Assembly: GCA_016869015.1 (NCBI GenBank)
Contig: VGFB01000088.1
Coordinates: forward strand, 1 to 9,501
Length of the DNA: 9,501 nt
Direction of reading: 5' to 3'
Source: Armatimonadota bacterium
Lineage (GTDB): Bacteria > Armatimonadota > Zipacnadia > Zipacnadales > VGFC01
Made by a program: the position numbers and the translations under genes. Each line of letters begins with the position of its first letter. The first letter of the stretch is position 1. The notes below the pieces were generated by a model. The model worked only from the letters and a program-made list of their open reading frames with translations. It ran no database searches and was not told the origin of the DNA. This document shows positions 1 to 5,253 of the stretch, in pieces.

Positions 1-129
1 CCCGCCTACGCGCCCCCGGCGGCCCAGACTCCGGTCTACGCGGCGCCGCCGGCGGCGGCTCCACCGCCCCCGGCACAGCCGGTCTACGCTCCCCCTCCTG
101 CGACGCCGCCGGTTGCGGCGGCCCCGAGC
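1..129 (+). repeat. Degenerate PVYA/Pro-Ala coding repeat
   Basis: Low-complexity, imperfectly repeated coding DNA. The tetrapeptide PAYA/PVYA recurs at bases 1-12, 31-42 and 79-90, each followed by runs of Pro and Ala codons. It is a linker-type repeat within the truncated membrane protein, not a mobile or regulatory element. It may begin further upstream. Confidence 0.6.
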
Positions 130-693
130 GGGCCCCCAGCCAAGAAGGGCAAGGGTTGGTGCTGCTGGGTGAGCGGCTGCGGGTGTCTGGCGATCGTCTT
201 GGCGCTGGTGATCGGAGGGATCGTGGCGTACCCGAAGATCAAGGGGTATGTCGAGCCGTACCTCGAGCTGTCCGGCGACCCCGATGCGCTGGCGGCACGG
301 CTGTCGTGCCAGGCCTTCCTGATGGCCCAGGATCAGCGCAACGCCGACGCGATCACGCAGATGCTCCACCCGAAGCTCGCCGAGCGCTTCGACGGCAAGG
401 CCTTCATCAACGAGGATGTGCAGTACACCCACGAGGTGTTGGAGCAGACCCGGACGGCCCCGACCGACTTCACCATCAAGGTGGAAGACACGCCGACCGG
501 CGGCACGGAGAGCGCGCCCTCGGTGTGGATCTACACCTGGCGGCAGGACGCGGGCGCGTGGAAGCTGCTCTGGTTCGACCTGGAGGGCCTGCCGGGCGAT
601 GAACTGCCGCCCGAGCTTCAGCCCGAGGGGACCGCTGCCCCGACCGAGACGGAGCCGCCGCCAGGGAGCGGAGGGGTGAACGAGGTCCGGTGA
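1..693 (+). CDS. Proline-rich, single-pass membrane protein, C-terminal part (5'-truncated)
   Basis: The reading frame is open from the first base, so the N-terminus lies outside the window; 230 codons remain. Three parts are visible, numbered from the first codon here. Residues 1-47 are a Pro/Ala-rich, probably disordered stretch with repeated PAYA/PVYA tetrapeptides. Residues 48-77 are a basic, Cys-rich boundary (KKGKGW, C54, C55, C60, C62) followed by one hydrophobic helix at about 61-77. Residues 88-200 are a compact domain (WIYTWRQDAGAWKLLWFDLEG near its end) that resembles small NTF2-like/DUF4878-type domains, followed by an acidic, proline-rich tail. The basic residues before the helix suggest a cytoplasmic proline-rich arm and an exported C-terminal domain. 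Its stop overlaps the next gene's GTG start. The missing N-terminus could carry a zinc ribbon, FHA or kinase domain, as proline-rich proteins of this layout often do, but that cannot be seen. The function is unknown. Coding status is near certain; the domain call is tentative. Confidence 0.8.
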   Translation, partial: PAYAPPAAQTPVYAAPPAAAPPPPAQPVYAPPPATPPVAAAPSGPPAKKGKGWCCWVSGCGCLAIVLALVIGGIVAYPKIKGYVEPYLELSGDPDALAARLSCQAFLMAQDQRNADAITQMLHPKLAERFDGKAFINEDVQYTHEVLEQTRTAPTDFTIKVEDTPTGGTESAPSVWIYTWRQDAGAWKLLWFDLEGLPGDELPPELQPEGTAAPTETEPPPGSGGVNEVR

Positions 694-2105
694 GCGGCGC
701 GCCTTCCGGCCAACAGACGGGATGGCTCCTGCGCGGGGCAGGCCTTGCGGCGTGCCTCGGGGCGGCCGTGCCCCTTGCATCCCAGGGAGCGGTGACGATG
801 TGTGTGCAGGACGACGGGTACCGGGGCATCTGGTACTGCAACCAGCCCAGCCACGATGAGTACGTCTACAAGTACAGCGGGGGCCTGGGCACATACCCGA
901 GCAACCACTACCCCTTCGCGGTCTACGCGCCGGCGGTGGACAAGACGTTCTTCTGCTACGGCGGTCGGTCGAAGGAGAGGAACGAGTTGCTGCACATGGT
1001 CTCGTGCTTCGACCACGCCACAGGCCTGGTCCCGCGACCGACGGTCCTCCTGAACAAGCGCACCGACGACGCCCACGACAACCCCGTCATCGCGCTGGAT
1101 GAAGCGGGCCATGTGTGGGTCTTCTCGAGCTCTCACGGCACTGCGCGGCCATCGTACATTCACCGCAGCACGCAGCCCTACTCGGTCGACGCGTTCGAGC
1201 TCATCGCAACCACCAACTTCAGCTATCCGGTGCCGTGGTGGGTCCCGGGGCGCGGGTTCCTGCTGCTCCACACCCGCTATGGCGGCGGGCGGGTCGTCTA
1301 CCAGTGGCGGAGCCCCGATGGCGTCGCCTGGGACGCGGGCACGAAGCTGTTCGGCATCGAGCAGGGGCACTACGACGTGAGCGGCGCGCAGAGCGGCCGG
1401 GTCGGCGTCGCGCTGAACTACCATCCGGAGCCCCTGGGCCTGAACTGGCGCACGAACCTCTACTACCTCGAGACCGACGACGGCGGGGAGACGTGGCGCG
1501 CCGCCACGGGCGAGCCCCTCGCCTTCCCGATCACGGAGGTCCGCAACCCGGCGCTGGTGCGCGACTACCAGGCCGAGGGCCTGCTCATATACCTCATGGA
1601 CCTCGTCTACGACGCCGAGGGGCGCCCGATCATCCTCTACATCACCAGCCGCGGGTACGAATCAGGCCCCGCGAACATGCCCCGCACCTGGACGACCGCG
1701 CGCTGGACCGGCGCGGAGTGGGAATACGGCGGCTCGATCGTCTCCGACAGCAACTACGACGCCGGAGCGCTGTACATCGAGGGTGAGCGGCAGTGGCGGA
1801 TCATCGGCCCCACGGAGAGCGGGCCGCAGCCGTACAACCCCGGCGGCGAAATCGCCATGTGGCTCAGCGCCGACCTCGGCCGGTCCTGGACGCTGGAGAA
1901 GCAGCTCACCCATGACAGCCCCTACAACCACACCTACGTCCGTCGGCCGGTGAACGCGCACCCCGGCTTCTACGGGTTCTGGGCCGACGGCCATGCCCGG
2001 CAGCCTTCGGACTCGCGCCTCTACTTCTGCACCCGGGCAGGGGAGGTGTACCGGCTGCCGCCGCAGATGGACGGCGACTTCGCGAGGCCCGAGCAAATCC
2101 CATGA
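690..2105 (+). CDS. Exported BNR_4-family beta-propeller protein, possible polysaccharide lyase
   Basis: A 471-residue protein that starts with GTG overlapping the upstream stop (GTGA); a GGAGGGG stretch at 670-676 can serve as ribosome binding site. Residues 1-33 look like a signal peptide (R15, hydrophobic core about 16-30, small residues at the likely cleavage site near 33). The rest resembles the BNR_4 group of sialidase-like seven-bladed propellers: DDGYRGIWY at 41-49, and Asp-box-like motifs TDDGGETW (262-269) and SADLGRSW (393-400), with a shorter SPDGVAW at 208-214. H129 (in DDAHDNP) and H149 (SSSHG) are 20 residues apart, followed by RYGGGRVVY at 196-204. As I recall, ulvan lyases of families PL24/PL25 share this fold and use a comparable histidine pair plus a Tyr and Arg; I infer a possible lyase or glycan-binding role. 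Many BNR_4 members have no known substrate. Its ATGA overlap with the amidohydrolase implies coupled expression. Fold fairly sure, activity unsure. Confidence 0.8.
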   Translation: MSGAPSGQQTGWLLRGAGLAACLGAAVPLASQGAVTMCVQDDGYRGIWYCNQPSHDEYVYKYSGGLGTYPSNHYPFAVYAPAVDKTFFCYGGRSKERNELLHMVSCFDHATGLVPRPTVLLNKRTDDAHDNPVIALDEAGHVWVFSSSHGTARPSYIHRSTQPYSVDAFELIATTNFSYPVPWWVPGRGFLLLHTRYGGGRVVYQWRSPDGVAWDAGTKLFGIEQGHYDVSGAQSGRVGVALNYHPEPLGLNWRTNLYYLETDDGGETWRAATGEPLAFPITEVRNPALVRDYQAEGLLIYLMDLVYDAEGRPIILYITSRGYESGPANMPRTWTTARWTGAEWEYGGSIVSDSNYDAGALYIEGERQWRIIGPTESGPQPYNPGGEIAMWLSADLGRSWTLEKQLTHDSPYNHTYVRRPVNAHPGFYGFWADGHARQPSDSRLYFCTRAGEVYRLPPQMDGDFARPEQIP

Positions 2106-3730
2106 TGCCGGCCGATGTGGCGCTCCTCGGAGGGCGCGTGTGGACGGGGTACGGCGTCGCGGCTGAAGCCGCTCCTACGACGGCGGTGGCGGTCCGCGGG
2201 GAGCGGATCCTCGCGGTCGGGACGGATGAGGAGATCGCGGGTCTGTGCGGGCCTGGGACGAGGAAGGTCGAGCTGGGCGGGAGGCTCGTAGTCCCGGGGT
2301 TCCACGACTGCCACGTTCACTTCGCGGGCGGTTGCCTGCAGCTGGGGCGCGTGCAACTGAAGGACGCGCCGGATGAGGCGGAGTTCGGTCGGCGCCTGCG
2401 GGAGTTCGACGGGCGCCTGCCCGCGGGGGCGTGGCTGGTCGGCGGGCGCTGGGACCACGATCTCACCTTCGCGGGCGTGCTGCCGACGGCGGCGCTGTTG
2501 GACCGGTACGTGCCCTACCGCCCAACGTTCCTCCGCCGATATGACGGGCACATGGCCGTGGCGAACACGGTCGCGCTGCGGCGGGCCGGCGTGACGGGCG
2601 GGACGCCCGATCCCCCCGGCGGCAGGATCGTGCGACACCCGCAGACCGGCGAGCCGACGGGCGCGCTCCTCGACGCCGCGATGGACCTGGTCTGGCGGCA
2701 CATCCCGGACCCGACCGCCGACGAGATCGCGGCGGCGCTGCCCGGGGGGCTGGCGCTCGCGGCCTGCAGGGGCATCACCTCGCTGCACGACATGCTCGGG
2801 GACGGAGGGCCTTGCCTGGAGGCCTACCGCCGCCTGGAGGCGCGCGGTGAGCTGACGGCGCGGCTGAACCTCTACTGGCCGATCGACGCGTGGCCGGAGG
2901 CGACGGAGCTCGCGCGAGAGGCGGCGTCGGGTCGGGTGAGGGTGCGCGGCGTGAAGGCCTTCGTGGACGGGTCGCTCGGGTCGAGCACGGCGTGGTTCCA
3001 CGCGCCCTATGCCCACGAACCGGACCATTCCGGCTTTCCCGTCGCGGAGATGGCCGAACTGGCCGAGCAGATGCGCGCCGCCGACGCCGCGGGGCTGCAA
3101 CTTGCTGTGCACGCCATCGGCGACCGCGCGGTGAGCGAGTTGCTGGGCGCGTGGGAGGGACGGCTGGGCGCAGCGCGCTGCGCCCCTACGACGGCGGTAG
3201 ATCGGCGGCCGCGGATCGAGCACGCCCAGCACATCCGGCGGGAGGACGTGGCGCGGTTGGCGAGGCTGGGCGTCATCGCCTCGGTGCAGCCGTACCACGC
3301 CATCGACGATGCGCGCTGGATCGCGGGGCGTCTCGGCGAGGAGCGGTGTGCCGAGGCGTTCGCGTACCGCTCGCTGCGGGACGCGGGGGTGCGTCTGGCC
3401 TTCGGGTCGGACTGGCCGGTCGCGCCGCTGGACGTGATGGGCGGGATCGACGCCGCCGTGAACCGCCGCCCCGTCGATGGCACACACCCCGACGGCTGGC
3501 ATCCGGAGCAGCGCGTGAGCGCCGAGGACGCCCTCCGCGCCTACACCACCGACGCGGCGCACGCCGCCTTTGCGGAGAGCGAGGTCGGCACGCTCCAACC
3601 CGGGAAGCTCGCGGACCTGGTGGTGCTCGATGCCGACCTCACCGACCCGGCCCGTTGCGACGCGATTGCCGAGACGCCGATCGCGCTGACGATGCTCGGC
3701 GGGCGGGTGGTGTACGACGGGCTTGCTTAG
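2102..3730 (+). CDS. YtcJ/AepA-type metal-dependent amidohydrolase (Amidohydro_3)
   Basis: A 542-residue cytoplasmic enzyme of the amidohydrolase superfamily; there is no signal peptide. Members hydrolyse amide or similar C-N bonds with one or two metal ions; the substrate of this branch (YtcJ, AepA, N-substituted formamide deformylase) is mostly unknown. The expected signature is complete: H71-V-H73 in the VVPGFHDCHVHF strand, K285 in VKAFVDGSLGSSTA, H337 in HAIGDRA, H374 in RIEHAQHI and D437 in FGSDWPVAP. The small beta-sandwich domain is formed by residues about 1-65 and by the C-terminal GTLQPGKLADLVVLD segment (496-510). ATG at 2102 overlaps the preceding stop as ATGA, and a second ATG follows at once (2105), so the start could shift by one codon. 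No strong ribosome binding site is close (GAGG at 2084-2087), which fits coupled translation. Two REP-like palindromes lie in frame, adding APTTAV at residues 25-30 and 361-366, outside the metal-site motifs. Confidence 0.93.
   Translation: MMPADVALLGGRVWTGYGVAAEAAPTTAVAVRGERILAVGTDEEIAGLCGPGTRKVELGGRLVVPGFHDCHVHFAGGCLQLGRVQLKDAPDEAEFGRRLREFDGRLPAGAWLVGGRWDHDLTFAGVLPTAALLDRYVPYRPTFLRRYDGHMAVANTVALRRAGVTGGTPDPPGGRIVRHPQTGEPTGALLDAAMDLVWRHIPDPTADEIAAALPGGLALAACRGITSLHDMLGDGGPCLEAYRRLEARGELTARLNLYWPIDAWPEATELAREAASGRVRVRGVKAFVDGSLGSSTAWFHAPYAHEPDHSGFPVAEMAELAEQMRAADAAGLQLAVHAIGDRAVSELLGAWEGRLGAARCAPTTAVDRRPRIEHAQHIRREDVARLARLGVIASVQPYHAIDDARWIAGRLGEERCAEAFAYRSLRDAGVRLAFGSDWPVAPLDVMGGIDAAVNRRPVDGTHPDGWHPEQRVSAEDALRAYTTDAAHAAFAESEVGTLQPGKLADLVVLDADLTDPARCDAIAETPIALTMLGGRVVYDGLA
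2155..2188 (-). repeat. REP-like palindrome, copy 1, inside the amidohydrolase gene
   Basis: GCGGCT (2159-2164) and AGCCGC (2167-2172) form a 6-bp stem with a 2-base loop. CGTC (2155-2158) can pair with GACG (2179-2182), leaving TCCTAC bulged. On the minus strand this reads GTAG (2178-2175) followed by an imperfect palindrome. That is the layout of bacterial REP sequences handled by RAYT (TnpA_REP) transposases, and the stem sequence resembles common GTAGGAGCGGCTTCAGCCGC-type REPs. The 14 bases at 2174-2187 (CCTACGACGGCGGT) recur exactly at 3185-3198. In the host gene the element is translated as about AAEAAPTTAV. Confidence 0.7.
3166..3198 (-). repeat. REP-like palindrome, copy 2, inside the amidohydrolase gene
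   Basis: GGGCGCAGCG (3166-3175) is followed directly by its exact reverse complement CGCTGCGCCC (3176-3185), a perfect 20-base palindrome. The tail CCTACGACGGCGGT (3185-3198) is identical to that of copy 1, so on the minus strand the GTAG tag (3189-3186) again sits at the foot of the hairpin. The stem differs from copy 1, so only the tag side is shared. It is read in the same frame as copy 1 and gives GAARCAPTTAV, between the HAIGDRA helix and the RIEHAQHI strand of the amidohydrolase. Confidence 0.7.
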
Positions 3731-3744
3731 CGGACCCCGCGGCA

Positions 3745-5034
3745 TCAGTCCAGTTGCGTGACGCGGAGGACTTCCTCGAAGGTCGTGATTCCCCGACCGA
3801 CAAGTCGCACGCCACAGTCGCGGAGACTGGGGACGCCGGTCTCGCGGATCGTCGCGCGGATGGTAGAGGCAGGCTGCGCGGCGGTGATGGCATCGCGGAT
3901 CGCGTCGTTGACCGCCATCACCTCGAAGAGCGCCCGTCGGCCCGAGTAACCGGTATTGCGACACGCGCTGCAGCCGGCGCCGTGCCAGGCGCGCACGGAC
4001 GCAACCGGCACCCCCATTGCCTCGTACACGGCGGGCGGCGGGCGGTGCTCCTCCCGGCAGTTTGGGCAGATGCACCGCACCAACCGCTGGGCGACCACGG
4101 CCGTGAGGCAGGAGGCGATGAGGAAGGGCTCGCCGCCCATGTCAATCAGCCGCGCCGGGGTCGCCGCGGCGTCGTTGCAGTGCACCGTGGAAAGGACCAT
4201 GTGGCCGGTGAGACCGGCGCGGACCGCCATGTTGAGCGTCTCGGTATCACGGATCTCTCCCACCATCAGCACGTCCGGGTCTTGACGCAGGACGTGGCGC
4301 AGGGCGGCCGCGAAGTCGAGGCCGATCTTGGGGTGCACGTGGATCTGCGCAACGCGGGGGAACTCGTACTCCACCGGGTCCTCAATCGTGACCACATTCT
4401 TGGAGACACAGTCCATTCGCGTGAGGGCCGCGTACAGCGTGGTCGTCTTGCCGCTGCCCGTGGGACCGGTGACCAGCATCATCCCGTGCGCGCGCTCGAG
4501 CTCGCCCTGGATGATGGCGAGGGAGCTCGCGTCCATGCCGAGTTGCTCCAGCCCCAGAACGTCCTGCGACTTGGCGAGCAGGCGGAGGACGACCTTCTCC
4601 CCCGCCGTCGTGGGGATCACGGAGACGCGCAGATCGTAGTCCTCGCCGTTGGCCTGAACGGCGAAGCGACCGTCCTGCGGCAGGCGGCGCTCGGCGATGT
4701 CGAGGCTGGCCATGATCTTCAGGCGCGACACCAGCGGCGGGTGCATCGACAGAGGAAGCCGCAGACGGTCGTACATGATCCCGTCCACGCGGAAACGCAC
4801 GTACACGACGGCCTGCTGGGCCTCGACGTGCACGTCGCTGGCGCGCTCGGCGGCGGCAAGTCGGATGATCTGGTCCACGACGCGCACGGCCGGCGCGCTC
4901 TCGATCAGAGCCGAGCCGGCGTCTCGCGGGGCCAGGCCCTCCCTGCCCAGGTCAGGCGGCGCGCTCTCCAGGCGGATTCGCGGCAACTCCGGAGCGGTCA
5001 GCAGCGTCGCGCCCTCCGTCCGTGCGGCTGCCAT
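3745..5034 (-). CDS. GspE/PilB-family secretion or type IV pilus assembly ATPase lacking the N-terminal domain
   Basis: A 429-residue hexameric secretion ATPase that would power pilin or pseudopilin assembly at the inner membrane. All core motifs are present: the N2 segment ASDVHVEAQ (65-73) with the arginine-rich RRLPQDGR (116-123), Walker A GPTGSGKTTT (190-199), Asp box VTIEDPVEY (215-223), Walker B DVLMVGEIRD (254-263), His box GLTGHMVLSTVH (274-285), and a zinc-binding tetracysteine C323/C326 and C355/C358. The C-terminus is intact (GITTFEEVLRVT). The tetracysteine points to GspE/PilB rather than the retraction ATPase PilT. Full-length PilB/GspE proteins are usually about 500-570 residues; here the MshEN/GspE_N domain is replaced by about 45 residues of low-complexity leader. 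The ATG start is supported by AAGGGAGA (minus strand, 5049-5042) seven bases upstream. No pilin, GspF/PilC or GspD gene is next to it. It converges on the amidohydrolase with 14 bp between stops. Confidence 0.93.
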   Translation of the reverse strand: MAAARTEGATLLTAPELPRIRLESAPPDLGREGLAPRDAGSALIESAPAVRVVDQIIRLAAAERASDVHVEAQQAVVYVRFRVDGIMYDRLRLPLSMHPPLVSRLKIMASLDIAERRLPQDGRFAVQANGEDYDLRVSVIPTTAGEKVVLRLLAKSQDVLGLEQLGMDASSLAIIQGELERAHGMMLVTGPTGSGKTTTLYAALTRMDCVSKNVVTIEDPVEYEFPRVAQIHVHPKIGLDFAAALRHVLRQDPDVLMVGEIRDTETLNMAVRAGLTGHMVLSTVHCNDAAATPARLIDMGGEPFLIASCLTAVVAQRLVRCICPNCREEHRPPPAVYEAMGVPVASVRAWHGAGCSACRNTGYSGRRALFEVMAVNDAIRDAITAAQPASTIRATIRETGVPSLRDCGVRLVGRGITTFEEVLRVTQLD

Positions 5035-5253
5035 GGCCCGGTCTCCCTTGGGGCGAGGCAGTAGGCCGCCGACCCTGAGGGTGTTCTACCACAGTGGGCT
5101 GGGCTCTGGGGGAGGGGAAGTTGCGGGCGCAGTGCCCAAGAGGAGGCTGCCGCACACGAGAGGGTGTTGCGCAGTCAAGGCCCCGACGTGGAGGTCGGGC
5201 CGAGGCGGATGACGGGACAGGCCAAGAGGCCTTGGTGAGTGAGGAGGTGTGAC
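5035..5253. promoter_or_regulatory. Divergent intergenic region between the secretion ATPase and the exported hypothetical protein
   Basis: These 219 bases separate two divergent genes, so both promoters should lie here. I see no convincing -35/-10 pair on either strand, as is common in GC-rich genomes. Two hairpins stand out in the leader of the plus-strand gene. In the first, GGCCCCGAC (5179-5187) pairs with GTCGGGCC (5194-5201), an 8-bp stem with one bulged C and a 6-base loop. In the second, AGGCC (5219-5223) pairs with GGCCT (5228-5232) across a 4-base loop, just before the ribosome binding site. Neither is followed by a T-run. They may be chance structures in GC-rich DNA. Confidence 0.4.
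5241..5248 (+). promoter_or_regulatory. Strong Shine-Dalgarno site that fixes the start at 5254
   Basis: GAGGAGGT matches the anti-Shine-Dalgarno sequence closely and lies five bases before ATG 5254. The longer in-frame alternative, GTG at 5239, would place the site inside the coding region and push polar residues ahead of the signal peptide, so ATG 5254 is preferred. Confidence 0.8.

Noticed and set aside
3730..3740. Small GCGG/CCGC hairpin between the convergent stops, as a terminator
   Set aside because: The stem is only 4 bp with a 3-base loop and no T-run on either strand.
2021..4075. 684-codon open frame on the minus strand across the amidohydrolase and the end of the secretion ATPase
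   Set aside because: It is antisense to one well-identified gene and out of frame with another, shows no domain motif, and is Arg/Pro/Gly-rich as expected of shadow frames in GC-rich DNA.
2890..5064. 724-codon open frame on the plus strand across the amidohydrolase and the secretion ATPase
   Set aside because: It overlaps two recognisable genes in a different frame or strand and has shadow-type composition without motifs.
5239..5253. GTG at 5239 as start of the exported protein
   Set aside because: The Shine-Dalgarno sequence lies inside this extension, while ATG 5254 has ideal spacing and begins a standard signal peptide.
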